In this document: piece after piece, positions 11,800 to 23,990 of the stretch
Layout of the letters: every line of letters begins with the position of its first letter
Numbering within the stretch: position 1 is the first letter of the stretch
NCBI RefSeq assembly: GCF_007565055.1
Contig: NC_044566.1
Location: 60,619,332-60,683,331 of the forward strand
Origin: Rhinopithecus roxellana
Taxonomy: Eukaryota; Chordata; Mammalia; Primates; Cercopithecidae
Length of the DNA stretch: 64,000 nt
Direction: 5' to 3'
The notes under the pieces: generated by a model
What the model was told of the DNA's origin: nothing
The model's database searches: none
Seen by the model: the letters and a program-made list of their open reading frames with translations, nothing else
Program-made: the position numbers and the translations under genes

Positions 11800-12762
11800 T
11801 GAGTTCGTCAGATATATATAATTCTCTTATCTACTTTACTGTCTCAAATTTGCGCTCCTACATCCAACTACCCGACATTTCCATCTGGATACTCAGGATC
11901 ATCCAAAACTCAACATGACCAGGATTGAAATCATCATGATCTCTAAATTACTCCTTGTCCTGCATTTTCTTGACCACCTAAGTTTCTAACTTGGGAAATC
12001 CTTCTATATTCCCCCCTCTCATCACCACTATACGCAATTACTGCTAACCAGGTGCTGCCAATTTTACCTCCTAGAACTCAGCACTTCCTCTATTCCTGCC
12101 ACCCTTGTCCTAATGCAGGTCTCCATTAACCTGTGCCTTGATTCTGCAACAGCTTCCTCTCGGCCTCTAGTGCTCTGCCTCTCAAATATATCCTAAATTT
12201 GGTACCAAATGGTTCCATCTAAAAGGCAAGTGGTGAGTTCATGCTCCAGTTTAAATTGTTTCTAAGGCTCCCTATGGGCTACAGGTAGAAATGCAATGTT
12301 AGCTCTATTTCCATACCTTGGTATGACAAAGCATTTCCTCTATGACTGCCAGCATACCCTTTTACAGTCATCTCTTTTCAGCAACTCAATTGCATGCAGT
12401 TAATACCCCAAACACTGCCCACCCCCAGCTGTTTCTCAGTCTGTGCCTGAGTTCATGTTGCCACCTCCTCCTGGAATCCTTTGCTAACACTCTGCTCACT
12501 CCTTAATTCCCTTCCCTCACTTCCTGCACTGCACAATCCCGTCCCAATTTCTCAAGCTCCATTAAGAAACCATTTTGGCTCTCTGCAGTTGAGTCCGTTG
12601 CCATTCTGTGCTCCTACCTCACTCTGTACAACTATCTGCCACTATTTTATAATTATCTGCTTCCATATCAGTCTCCCTTGCTGGGATGTAACTCATTTCT
12701 TCATCATCTTTGTATGTGCAGTGTCCGGCATATAGTAAGTGCTCAGTAAATGTCTGTTAAGA
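11800..12762 (+). mobile_element. L2 LINE, ORF2 C-terminal region and 3' end
   Basis: Sense L2 running from the RT-domain region ('actcaacatgaccaggattg', 11910) through 'ctccattaacctgtgccttg' (12122) and 'gccacctcctcctggaatcc' (12461) to the hallmark 3' end 'agtaagtgctcagtaaatg' near 12734. At almost 1 kb it is one of the better-preserved L2 copies here. No intact frame remains. Confidence 0.85.
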
Positions 12763-13570
12763 CTGTGGAACTGGAGCCACATCCTCCTGAGTTTCTGGGG
12801 CTGCCTATGCCTTTCCAGGTGCATGTGCATTCTTGCAGAAGGCACCCAGGGCTAAGAGTAAAGGTGGATACAAGGAGAATTGTGTCTTCTGACCCCTTGC
12901 AAGCTCTAAAAACAATCTGGGACTTTAGGAGTTATATTTTCATGCACTTAACCAAACACAAATACCTAACTAGTTGATATCAGCAGAAGAAAGGAAGTTA
13001 GAGAAAGAAAAATAATAAGAATTCAGGAACAACTGAAATATTCAGGTAAAAGGCTGACATGGAAAGATAAGGCTGGAATACTTGACCCTAACCTTGCGAG
13101 GCTGATTTTTGTGATGCACAAATGGCTCAAATGTGACTCTCAACAGCTGCTTTGGTTATCTTTCAAAATGAGAGAGTGAAAAAACAAAATAATGAAAAAG
13201 TAGTTGTTCTTCTTGTTAGTTATACAAAAAAGGGGAAGAAAGGGAAGCAGATTCCAGCACCATTTCATTCAACTGACATTTCTAGAGTCTAGATGATAAA
13301 AATAGATTTGGACAATGACAACAGCCCCATTCCAAGGGAAAAGGCAAGACTGAGGAAAGGACAGGCTTTAATTACAACAAGAGGAAGAGGGCAGGCAGGC
13401 AGGTGGAATTGTGGGAGCCAAGGCTCTACTGTGTGCCAGAGCGAATTGTGCCTCCCTGTGAAACTCATTGAACCCCATTTCCCTTATATGAGCGCTTGCC
13501 CTAACACACAACCAGGCCACATGGAAGTATATGCAGGAAATCCACTAAGGCTGGGCAGCTGCTATGATTC
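12763..13570. other. Unique sequence
   Basis: No gene recognised. A 120-codon frame (13293-13655) crosses into L2-like sequence and has no domain, so I do not call it a gene. A (GGCA)-like run lies at 13390-13401. Confidence 0.4.
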
Positions 13571-13571
13571 C

Positions 13572-13725
13572 ACTCCATTCAATGCAGCAAACATTTACTG
13601 GGCTCTTTCATGTATCAGAAATATAATTCCAAGGTTGGGAGGTGGGAATAAATAAACTGGGCAGAGTTCCTGAGCTCTAGGAATTTATAATCGAACGAAC
13701 AAAGGAGAATAATGCTATCTGGCCA
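13572..13725 (-). mobile_element. L2 LINE 3' end fragment
   Basis: The plus strand shows antisense L2: 'cattcaatgcagcaaacatt' then 'gagttcctgagctctaggaa', the usual reversed order from the L2 3' terminus. Confidence 0.65.
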
Positions 13726-14722
13726 GAGAGAGAATACCTTGACTAAGAAATGTGTGGGGGATGGAAAGGAAGAGAGATGAAATTTCTATCATATGTATTT
13801 GATGAACAGTTTAAATAGAGAAATGAATATAAGTAAAAAATTAGTGAACATAATTTGTGCCTAACAGGTGATTGTTTGTACTGAATTTCATAAATGCAGC
13901 TGACTGTACTGTCTGCTCTCAAGTTCAAAGGGTTATTTATGTGCCATTTTGCGGGCAGGATAAAATGTAATACTTTAGAAGCCAAAGTAAGAACATTTAC
14001 TTAAGATTATGTACTACTTATGTAGCTTCTAAAAGGCTACAAAATTTAAGAGCTACAGAAAATTAAAATAAAGCTATAAAACGTACATCAGTTTTCAGGA
14101 GGAAGAGAGTAGAAATGAATACTCAGACTTTGTAAGATAAATTGCTGGGTGCAGATTTGTTTTAGCATCATTTTTGTCTAATTAGTAACAAATCAATTTA
14201 TGGTAGGATTCGAAGGAAGAACTGAAAAGCAGCTGCATTTTTACATGGGAGTCAGCCCTGTGAGGAAGAAACGCTCCCAGGGAGTCCCTACTGCTGGTAT
14301 ACCACAGTAGGTTAGTCAGATGCCTTAGAGTTGTTTTGAAGATTAAATAAGATATCCTGCAGAAGGTGCAGCACAAATTGCCTGGGACTTAATACTTGTT
14401 AAGTAAAAGCAATTCCTCGTTCCCTACCCTTTTACTTTCTAATAGCAAATTAAACTACACAGAATAGTCCTGGAACAAAAAATTCATTATGTATGATGAG
14501 TCAAGGAATGGCTACTTTTGAAAGGTCTTATAGTGTTGTTATTTGACCTCTCGAAGAATGTCTATGTAATACTGTGATAAAAATGAAAATTAATAAAAGA
14601 TAATAAGCTGCAAAGCATATTTTAATCTTCTGGGAAACTGCTGGCATCACACTGCATGAAAGTAAACAGGGCATTATCTTAAACCTTAAGACATTTACCA
14701 TCTAGTATTAAATTGCTTTCGT
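13726..14722. other. Unique AT-rich sequence
   Basis: No gene or named repeat recognised. Confidence 0.4.
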
Positions 14723-14972
14723 CTGGCAGGCAGAGGAAAGAATATGCAACTTGAAATCAGAAGATCTGGGTTTGATTCCAGATTCTGACATTTATTAGCT
14801 GTGTAATCTAGGGTAAGTTACTTACCCTCTCTGAGCTTCTTTGTTTTCATCTTTAAAGTAAGAGTGATAATATCAACTATACAGGAAGTGGTTAGGGAGG
14901 AGTAAACAAAAGAATTCTTGTGAAAGTCCCTCGGTACAGGGCTTCACACAGAGCTGGCCCTTAATAATCATC
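14723..14972 (+). mobile_element. MIR SINE, near full length
   Basis: Sense MIR with all the main blocks: 'gatctgggtttgattcca', 'ttagctgtgtaatctaggg', the 'ctctgagcttctttgttttc' core and the 'acacagagctggcccttaat' end. Length is close to the ~260-bp consensus. Confidence 0.88.
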
Positions 14973-16019
14973 GGTTCACGCTGAATTTTTGTGAGTTGCA
15001 TGGAATTTCACTGGTAACTCCAGGTGTTAAGAGTAAACACTTATTTTCACGCAATGCATAAAAATAGAAGTAAAAACGTATTTTGAGCATTATTCTACAC
15101 AAAATGTAGACAGCCCAGACAAAACAGACACTTAAAAAAGGGGTAAAATTATTCCCATTATAAAACATTCCTCATTGTACAGAAAGATGTTTCACCACAA
15201 GTTTCTTTTGGGTTTCAGGCACTTCCACTGTGTGTCTATGTGCGTGTGTGCGTGCATGTATGCATACATTTGTATGCACATGTGTATACACTCACATCCA
15301 TCTTTCCATACCTTCATTATTTAGCAGATCACCAATATATGGTGTTAAACTTTTTATTTAACCATCACAACCCTTAGTAAGTAAAAAGGAAGAAAAACTT
15401 CATTTTTGAATCCATGTCTACATCACTCCTTTGTTCGCTGCCCACCCACTTCACCTTTTCACTAATTCAAGCCAGGGCAAGAAACAAGAAACGCAGGATA
15501 CACTCTCGCAGGCAGGCTGGGCTGCGCTCACTCCATTTCTTCTTCTCCTCTCCCTGCTCCCACTGCTAAGCTTATTGGCCCTGCTCCAAGAACTCTAATT
15601 CAAGGAGGTGGCAATCCTTCTCCTAAGTGGCTCTGGGGTGAAAATGCAATCAGGTCATGATGGAACAATGGCATGTGGGTTGGGGGGGCGTGGTTCTCAC
15701 TGGAACCATGAGTGGGAAAAATGAGGTATTCTCTCCGGGAACTCTGGCTTAGAGCTGGGCAGCTGAAGTAAGGTGCTGCCCCTTTAAGACAGGTGCCCTG
15801 AACCCTACCTGAATCAATAGAAGGCTTATTTATTCACCTTGTGTCAACACAAAGTAACCTCTGTTCTAGAGAAAGACAAAAAAATAATATTCTGCTCTAA
15901 AAGCACTTAGCTGGTTACTTTATGTCCAAGCCATTACAGGAATTTCCCAGACTATAATGGCATTCCCACTAGAAATGGTCTCCTTTTACTTCATTCTTGT
16001 GTCTTTTTTGGTTAAGAAG
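14973..16019. other. Unique sequence with a TG-rich tract
   Basis: An imperfect (TG)n-like tract lies at about 15228-15300. 15500-15790 is more GC-rich. No gene recognised. Confidence 0.4.
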
Positions 16020-16205
16020 CCAGCAGGAGTGGTGTAGTGAAAAAGTAGAGTCAGGAAAATTGTCTGGTCTTTACTTTGGTTCTACAACTAGTTAGCTGTG
16101 AAACAAGCCTTTTAACCTGTTTGTGTTTTGAATGTGGAAAACAAGAGCTTTGCATTATATGGTTTTGACAATTCCCTCCAGTCCCCAAACTTTTGTGATT
16201 CTATG
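16020..16205 (+). mobile_element. MIR SINE fragment
   Basis: Sense MIR-like sequence with 'gagtggtgtagtgaaaa' and 'actagttagctgtgaaacaa' in the correct order; the 3' end is lost. Confidence 0.65.
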
Positions 16206-18470
16206 CGACACGATGCAAAATTTTGAAAGTAAGATTTCTGTTATTAAATGGGAACAAATCGAAATAAGAGAATTAAATATATGATTTAAGGTGACACAGA
16301 AATAACATAAATCCAAAGAAAATGGGGAAGAAACTATTTAAAAGAGGTATAAAACCAGAAATTGGTAAATTTAAAAACTATAGAACCTATGAATCTTAAG
16401 AGTTGGAGCTTTAAAATAACAATAAAAGATTAAAACTTCTGGCCGAGCGTGGTGGCTCAAGCCTGTAACCCAGCACTTCGGGAGGCTGAGGCGGGCAGAT
16501 CATTTGAGGTCAGGAGTTTGAGACTAGCCTGACCAACATGGCAAAACCCTGTCTCTACTAAAAATACAAAAAAATTAGCTGGGCATGGTGGCACATGCCT
16601 GTAGTCCCACCTACTCAAGAGGCTCATGTAGGAGAATTGCTTGAACCCAGGAGGGAGAGGTTGCAGTGAGCCGAGATTGTGCCACTGCACTCCAGCCTGG
16701 GAGACAGAGCAGACTCCGTCTTAAAAAAAATAAAAAAAGTAAAGATTAAAACGTCTGCCAAAGGTAAAGATTAAACCTGAGAGAAAGTACAAATATACTA
16801 CTTTGGGAATAAAAAAGGAAATGTAACCATAGATGTAAATGAAGAACTATATATATATATACTATGTTAGTAAATTTGAAAAATTTTTAAGAATAATCTT
16901 ATAGAAAGCTATTACCAAATAACTAAAAAAAAATTTTGATGTCCCAATATACAAATAATTATGAACAAAATTGTATCAATGATTTAAAAATATAACACAA
17001 TTTCCTCAAAGCCACTAGTGCCAAATTATTTTATAAGCAATGTTAAGAAACAAATACTTCTATATTACTCAAGTTATTTTGGAGGATAGAAAAAGATGGA
17101 AAAATTTCCAACTCACTTACTAAAATTCACATATCCTTGTACAAAAAGCAGAACACAGTGCTAAAAACAATCAAAGCATAAACCTATAGTCTGATATTAC
17201 TTAGAAGCACAGATGCAGAAATCCTAAATAAAATATTAGTAAATCCAGTGTAAATAGAATTCAAACCCAGGGGACACACATTATTGTTTGTAGGAAATAA
17301 GATTATTTACCTAGAAAATGTAAGAGAATCATAAAAACCTATAAAACCTAACAAAGACGGGTAAGGTGGGTATACAAATAAAGATCAACTGCTCTCCTAA
17401 CTAGCAGCAAAAAAAAAAAAAAAAGGAAAAAGAAATTCTGTTTCCACTATCACAAAAATGAGAAATATTAAAAACCTGACATAGAACAAGAAATCTGTGG
17501 AACCTATAAAAAGAAAAAATACTAAAAGATGTTGCCGAGAGACAGAAAAGCAGACTTTAAAAATAGAGAAAACATCTATTCTCTCCAAGTTAATATATAA
17601 ATCAGGTGGATTTCCAATAAAAATTCCAATAGGATTTTTCTGGCAGCTTGACAAAATAATTCTAAAACAACCAGAGACATCTACATGGCATTAATCTAAT
17701 CAAGGGATCAAAGTTAACATCACCAGCACTGGCACAAACCAACATTCTGTTTGATATGATCTAATAAGGACACAGCATCGTTACTACGATATTCCTGCCA
17801 AAATGCCGAAGTTGAATTTAATCACAAGAAAACATCAGACAAACCCAAAACGAGGAACATTCTATAACTGGCCTGCACTCTTTCAAAATGCCAAGGTCAA
17901 GAAAGACAGATAATGAGGACCTCCTGTTCCATAATAAACGAGACTAATGAGACAACACGACTAAATGAAACGTGTGATCTTGGATTGGATCCTGGACTTG
18001 GGGGATTGAAAGGAATGTGGTGGTGGTATAAATACCTACGCAGGACGTTATTGGGGCAATTGACACAATTTTGAATATGGACTGTGATCAGATGTTAAAT
18101 TTTCTAAACTTTTTTTGAATTTGGAAAATGTGTTGCAGAAACAGAATATCCTTGACCTTAGGAAATGCACATTGAAGTACTAATATTTAGAGCATCTGCA
18201 CTGCAGCTGTATCTACAACTGACTCAAATAGCTAAAAAAAAAAAAAAGTGTGGAGACTGTGTGTGAGCATGCATATGTCTGTGTGCAGACAGAGAAACAG
18301 AAAGGGAAGGAGGATGAGAAAGAGACAGCGTGAACGATAAAGCAACAGGGTAAAAGGTAAATAATTGGTGAATATGGGAAAAGGATACAGGAAAGTTCCT
18401 TGTAACATTCTTGCAAGTTGTCTGTAAGTTTATAATTATATCAAAACATCAAAGTTACAACAACTACACA
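16206..18470 (+). mobile_element. Old L1 / HAL1-type LINE with L1ME-like 3' UTR
   Basis: Sense LINE with ORF2-like landmarks ('aggatagaaaaagatggaaa' 17082; 'gcagaaatcctaaataaaat' 17215) followed by an L1ME-like 3' UTR ('taactggcctgcactctttc' 17865; 'gtgtgatcttggattggatc' 17971; 'gtaacattcttgcaagttgt' 18402). Interrupted by the Alu at 16441-16740. Heavily mutated, with no open ORF2. Confidence 0.75.
16441..16740 (+). mobile_element. AluS-type SINE inside LINE
   Basis: Full-length sense Alu with a 16-bp duplication (one mismatch) at 16425-16440 and 16741-16756, beginning AAAGATTAAAAC. It carries 'GGCTCAAGCCTG' but otherwise has S-type bases. Confidence 0.93.
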
Positions 18471-18509
18471 TATATGTAAAATATATACATACACACACAT
18501 ACATATTTA

Positions 18510-19130
18510 TAAAATAACAGTGACTTACACTCCTAGGCATGAAAATATGTTTTAATAGCATAATAATTAAGACAATATGGCAACATAAATAATCAGAAAG
18601 GTTAATAGAATAGAAAGTGCAGAAACAGATATTACTAAGAATTCAGAATAGATAAAGCTAAAATCCCAAGTTCATAAGAAAAGTCCATCTTGGGAGTAGA
18701 GAAAGATTTTCAAAGTATGGCTATGAAGACCGGAACCATAAAAGAAAAGGATTGGTAGATTTGACCATGTACATAAAAAAATGTCTGACAATAAAAAACA
18801 CCATCAACAATGTTAAAAGACAAACAACAAAATAAGAAACATATTCGCAACATATATGATGTATAGCAGGTTCATATTCTTAAATTATAAAGGCCAACAA
18901 CATAGCTGCTAGTATTGTTCTGGAAAATTGTAGATGCTCAATACATAGAGATTTAATGAATAAATAAACGCCAACAGAAAAATAAGCTAAGGTCATGAAC
19001 AAGTAATTTACCATCATTCAAGAGATGAATTAATAATAACCTGCAAACATATGAAAAATGTTCAGCCTTAATAATGATCAAAGGAATGCAAGTAAGAGAT
19101 TTTTCACTGATTGAATTACTAAAGATATAG
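18510..19130 (+). mobile_element. L1M-type ORF2 fragment
   Basis: Sense L1: 'taagacaatatggcaacata' 18570, 'aaaatgttcagccttaataa' 19054 and 'caaaggaatgcaagtaagag' 19079 match the ORF2 C-terminal region. An inserted or unrelated piece may lie at about 18900-18970. Confidence 0.65.
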
Positions 19131-19149
19131 ATTCATATGTATTGATATC

Positions 19150-19860
19150 TTAAGATGTTCATGGACTCCCTTCCCCTTTCTCTTGACCAACTCTTAGTCA
19201 TCTGTTAGGTCTTCTTTTCCAAGACCTTTGCCTGATTACATTCTCTCACAGTATCTCATACTTACAGCTTTTCTCACTCATCACAACTTAAAATAGTTAT
19301 GCCCTTAACTATTTGATGCTGTCCTAGTTTGGGGTCTTCTGAAGCAGAGCTTTAGAAGAACTTGGGTGCAGGTGGTTTATTTGGGAGGTGATCCAAAGAT
19401 ATGGGAGTGAGGGAGTAGGGATGAGACAGGGATAGGGGAAAAACCAATAAAAGATGACTGTGCGGTTTAGTCTGTGGATGCTGGAGCTCACTCCTGCTGT
19501 GGTCCTCATGAGGAACTGTGTAAACAAGCTTGCAAACTGTCCTAATGCAGGATTGGGGGCTGGGACATTTCATTTACCCACTTCATATACCAGCTCCCAT
19601 CTCCACTGGTTGGGAGTTGTTTCTGGGATGTGATTGTGTTTGAGCAAAATGAGCTTGTGAGGTATCAGGAAAAGTGAGGCAGAAATATGGAGATGTTCTT
19701 TGGTGTGTGCTTGAGACATGAAGGAGCAGCGTTCACAGACTGACAGCAAAGATTATCCAAGGCGGGTGTGAGGCAGGGCAGACAGCAGTGGCTACTTAGA
19801 TTTCTCAGGGACCCCAGCTCTAAGTAGGGGCTCAATAAATACCTTTTAAATGAAAAATAG
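19150..19860 (+). mobile_element. L2 LINE 3' end, apparently split
   Basis: L2-like sense sequence at 19150-19322 ('ccaagacctttgcctgatta') seems to continue at about 19795-19860 ('gtaggggctcaataaatacc', the L2 3' terminus). Between them lies a separate ~470-bp block. Confidence 0.6.
19323..19794. mobile_element. Unclassified ~470-bp insertion within L2
   Basis: Bounded by L2 sequence on both sides. It starts near 'tggggtcttctgaagcagag' and ends near 'gcagacagcagtggctactt'. It has the look of an old interspersed repeat or LTR but I cannot name the family. Short minus frames here show no domain. Confidence 0.4.
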
Positions 19861-20189
19861 TTTATAAAATATTATATTTTACATAATCCTGTTTTTTAGT
19901 AAAAAGAAGCAAATGTATGTGCACACACATGCTATATGTATTAAGTGTATAAAACAAATGGTATTGGGGAATTTACGAAAATAGAATGAAATCATTATCG
20001 CTATTTGAGAAAGATAATTTTAATGGAAACATGGGTAAATAAGTGGTAGCAGTCAGAGAAACTACTTATGGGTTAGGCTTTGTGCTACATATCGCATTCT
20101 TAAAACAATGCTGTTGCAAGCCTCTACTTCAGGCCTTCTCCATTCCATACCTGTGTTCTTCCATCACAGCACAGAGCAGCAGGGAGGCA
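19861..20189. other. Unique sequence
   Basis: AT-rich at the left, and no gene recognised. Confidence 0.4.
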
Positions 20190-20740
20190 TTAGAGAGAGT
20201 CGGGACGCAAGGAGACCAGTTACAAGGCAATGTATAGTTTAGGATGACTTGAGATAGGGACAAGGACAATACAGATGTAGAGAACTAAACAGATAAAAAA
20301 GAGAGAGAGGGAGAGAGACTTTATAATTAGGATACAAAACTAAACGACAGGCCTGGGGGGGTCCTTGAGGGAGAAGCCATCCTATGAGAATGGAAGAGGT
20401 CAAAGATGACCCCAGGATTTCTAGAATTTCTGACTTGAGAGATGAATGATGCTACTAAGTTAGACAGGAGGAGGAAAAAGTTTGGAAAATACAGATGAGT
20501 TCCGTTTAAACTATGTTGACTTGGAGATGCCTGAGAGGCGGGATGTGGAAATATTCAGGAACCACTTAGAGTTTGGAGTTCAGGAGAGAAAGAGCACTGG
20601 AGATTATGCAGGAATCATCAGCGTATGGTATATAGATGATAGCTGAAAACAAATAAAATAGGATTGCCCCAAAACAAGGCATTTAGCATAGGAAACGAAG
20701 TGAGGGTAAACCCAGTAAACAGCAACATTTAAATTAAAAG
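20190..20740 (-). mobile_element. L2 LINE fragment, ORF2 C-terminal region
   Basis: The plus strand reads as antisense L2: 'gcaaggagaccagttacaag' (20208), 'gatgaccccaggatttctag' (20406), 'tgttgacttggagatgcctg' (20515) and 'gagtttggagttcagg' (20569), in consensus order. It abuts the Alu at 20743. Confidence 0.75.
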
Positions 20741-20742
20741 GA

Positions 20743-21066
20743 GGCCAGGCATGGTGGTTCACACCGGTAGCCCCAGCACTTTGGGAAGCTGAGGCGGGAG
20801 GATCACTTGAGGTCAGGAGTTCGAGACCATCCTGGCCAATATGGTGAAACCCTGTCTCTACTAAAAATACAAAAATTAGCTGGGAGTAGTGGTGGGTACC
20901 TGTAATCCAAGCTATTTGGGAGGCTAAGGCAGGAGAATCACTTGAACCCAAAGTGGAGGTTGCAGTGAGCAGAGACCACACTACTGCACTCCAGCCTGGG
21001 CAACAGAGCAAGACTCTGTCTCAAAAATAAATAAATAAATGAACAATTTAAAAAAAAAAAAAAAAG
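20743..21066 (+). mobile_element. AluS-type SINE
   Basis: Full-length sense Alu with a compound tail: (AAAT)n then an A15 run at 21051-21065. No clear target-site duplication. Confidence 0.92.
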
Positions 21067-21167
21067 GAAAAAGAACAGCAAATAAATTAGGGGAAACTTA
21101 AAGGCAATGTTAGCATGGAATTCAAGAGAGATTTTTCATGGGAATGATTTTTAAAAACCCAAAAAAG

Positions 21168-21465
21168 GTCAGGCACGGTGGTTCACGCCTGTAATTCTGA
21201 CACTTTGGGAGGCTGAGGTGGGCGGATCACTGGTGCTCAGGAGTTCGAAACCAGCCTGGGCAACAAGGGGAGACACCCGTTTCTACAAAAAGTACAAAAA
21301 GATTAGCTGGGTGTGGTGATGTGCCTGTGGTCCCAGCTACTTGGGAGGCTGAGGTAGGAGAATCACTTGAGCCCTGGAAGTTGAGGCTGTAGTGACCGTG
21401 ATCGTGCCGCTGTACTCCAGCCTGGGCGATGGGAGTGAGACCCTGTCTCAAAAACAAACAAAAAA
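21168..21465 (+). mobile_element. AluJ-type SINE
   Basis: Sense Alu, diverged, with J-like right arm ('gagccctggaagttgaggct'). Its tail is CAAAA-type. Confidence 0.9.
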
Positions 21466-21544
21466 GCATCTTAAAAAGTAAAATACTATGTAGACTCACT
21501 GGGCATTGGGGTACTGTTCTCTCTGAACTAGAGGGTATCCAAAA

Positions 21545-21655
21545 GAACATTCCACTGAACTGTAAGCTGCCTGAAGGTGGGAACTGTGCCTATCTTGTCT
21601 ACTGTGGGACAGCATAGTGCTCGGCCTAAAACGTACTCAGTATACTGAATGAAGA
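21545..21655 (+). mobile_element. L2 LINE 3' terminus
   Basis: 'actgtaagctgcctgaaggt' through 'cagcatagtgctcggcct' to 'atactgaatgaa' is the canonical last ~110 bp of L2. Confidence 0.75.
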
Positions 21656-23717
21656 CATTAATTTGAGCTGGCTTGTAATAATGCCAGAGCCTAAACCAAA
21701 AACATATGTCAGCTGATTGAAATAAAATTCCCTTCTTTGGCTCCTACATTTAACAACGGTAGTGGAGAGAAACCTCCTCTTGCTGTTTGGTCTTTCTAAT
21801 GATGTCTCCTAGTCTTATTTTCTTCATCCTATTTTCCTACCTTATGTATGTTCAGAGGAAAGATGTTCTTTCACTCAAATGGCTGTGACTCAAAGTGCCC
21901 AGTTAGCATCAGCCCACATTGTTAAGAAAGTAAGATTGTTTGATTCTTTAAATTCCAAGGGGATGGGAGTACAATGAAAATATTAGTATTAAAAATAATT
22001 TAAAACAGAAAGAAATTAAGCCTGAAAATATTCTAAATTCATTCTTCCTTCTTTTAATAAGTCTGCTGTCTCTTCTAAACAGACTGTGGAACCTCTGTAG
22101 GTTTATTTTTTTTAAAACCTTCTGTCATATCACAAGTGACTTAAATATCTTGTGGTTTCATGACAATCTTCCCTAAATTCAGTTCAGTTTTTGCAAAACT
22201 CCATCAAATAATACGTAAGGCATGAATTTGATAGTTCGAAGACAGGTCATGCTGCCTAAGTGAAATAATCAGTAACTTAAGAGTTTTTTAAAATTTGGTT
22301 TACATAGGTAAGTGTTTATGCTCACCACATTAGACCATCTTTAATACGGTCATTACCTTTCTACTCATGTGAAGTTCACAGTAAACAGCTCTCACAAAAG
22401 GTACCAAGAGTCATCTTTTTCACCGTTTGCCCAGTATTTATATGGCAAGAAATGGAACTACAGTTTGAAGAACCTAATAGAGAAACGAAAGGAAGAACAA
22501 ATTCATCCTGAGGAGGAAATGTATGACCACAAAGATTGGTTTGGGTGTGGCAGGATGCTTTTTGGACACTTGCCATTATTTTCCCTAAGTCTATGCTCTA
22601 TCTTGTGATATGCCTGAATTTGGGAAGGAGAGGCAACCAGATTTCTGAAAATCTGAGTGTGGGTGCTTGCCTCCTACAATTCAAGTTCTTAAAAACACTA
22701 GTGGCTGTCTACTCTGGGTTAGATGTGCAGGAGATACATTTTTAGATTATGAAACTTTACAGTTAATGTGAAAACCCTAAAAAAGTCATGGAAGAGAGGG
22801 AACTTGTATGTTTTCCAAAATAAGCTTTCAGTGTTTAGAATTGTTTTTTGCTTTTTCCATCTTCCAAAATTTCAATTCTGCAGACAACTGCAGCTCATCC
22901 TACTGAGAAATTTGGCAGATCAGTGTGTAGCAATATTCCAGTTGGCCCAGTGTAGCACAGAATTATGTGTTAAGCTATTAAAAATACACTGAAGAATATG
23001 ATAGCTCATTTTTCCTTCCATCAATATAAAGGGGAGGTATTTGGAAAGAGGAAAAAGAATACAGTAAGAATGTGCATCTTTTGGAGAAAAAATAATGCAT
23101 AAGGAATGTAACCTTTTATTCAAAAGGTTCAAAGTGTGGAAGAGCTAGCATCAGTTTTAAGATGAATCAGAGACAGTAGGTACTTTTTGGGTTGCAAGTA
23201 AAAAATGATTACTTCATTTTGGGACGGGCAGGAAAATATTAATGGAAAAGACTAACTACGATCTGGATGTCAAAGAATGGATAGGATTTATATTGGCAGA
23301 GAAGCATGAACAGAGCGTTCTGGAAGTGGTAATGTTGGAAGCTAAAGTGTGGAGGTCAGAAAGGACTTGAGGCCATTCCAACTGCTCACCTTCTGTTCTC
23401 ACTATCTGTCTACCTCTTTATGAATAGTATGTCTTTATTTAGCAATATTTTTTTGTATAACCAGGTATACCAGAACTAAAATAAATTACTCCAAAATAGT
23501 AAGTTGCGTACAAAACCACTGGCTGCCATTAAAGTTGCCTTAATTATAGCTACTAGTTGCTCAGTATAAGAAATAGGCATATTTAGAGAAAGAAAGTAGT
23601 CCTAAATTCAGAATGACATGGTAAATGTTGCCTACAATATCTGCTTACCAGCACCCTTCCTACCACCACCTAAGAACAGGTTAGGCATTGATTTGGTAGA
23701 AAGCCAATGATTCCTAT
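21656..23717. other. Two kilobases of unique sequence
   Basis: No repeat family recognised, unusual for this window. Frames of 62-79 codons (22369-23132, both strands) have no recognisable domain. It could hold conserved non-coding sequence, which cannot be tested without alignment. Confidence 0.4.
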
Positions 23718-23815
23718 ACTCATGGTGCTTCTCAAACTTTTATGTACATAAAAATCAGTAAAGGAACTTGTTAAAAATGCAAATTCTTTAAGTCTGGGGT
23801 GGGGCCTGGCATAAA
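23718..23815. mobile_element. MER5-type hAT-Charlie MITE fragment
   Basis: 'gtgcttctcaaacttttatg' and 'tctggggtggggcctggcat' match MER5-group ends and interior. Confidence 0.7.
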
Positions 23816-23990
23816 TAAATGTACTTATTTATTTTGATTATTTATAATGTCCACCTTCCCACTAGAATGTAGGCTGCAGGAAGGCAGGGAACTTTGTCTA
23901 TTTTGTTCATTGATGTATCCCAAGCACCTAGAACAGTGTCTGGTACATGCGAGGTGCTCAATCATTATGTGTTGAATAAGCGAATGGCAT
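23816..23990 (+). mobile_element. L2 LINE 3' terminus
   Basis: 'cactagaatgtaggctgcag', 'ggcagggaactttgtctatt' and 'cgaggtgctcaatcattatg' are the canonical L2 3' end. Confidence 0.85.

Noticed and set aside
13293..13655. 120-codon open frame on plus strand
   Set aside because: No domain, starts in plain unique DNA and its end lies in antisense L2; length is within chance for 64 kb.
22369..22608. 79-codon plus frame as a small gene
   Set aside because: No recognisable domain, signal or splice context; overlapping frames on the other strand are equally open.
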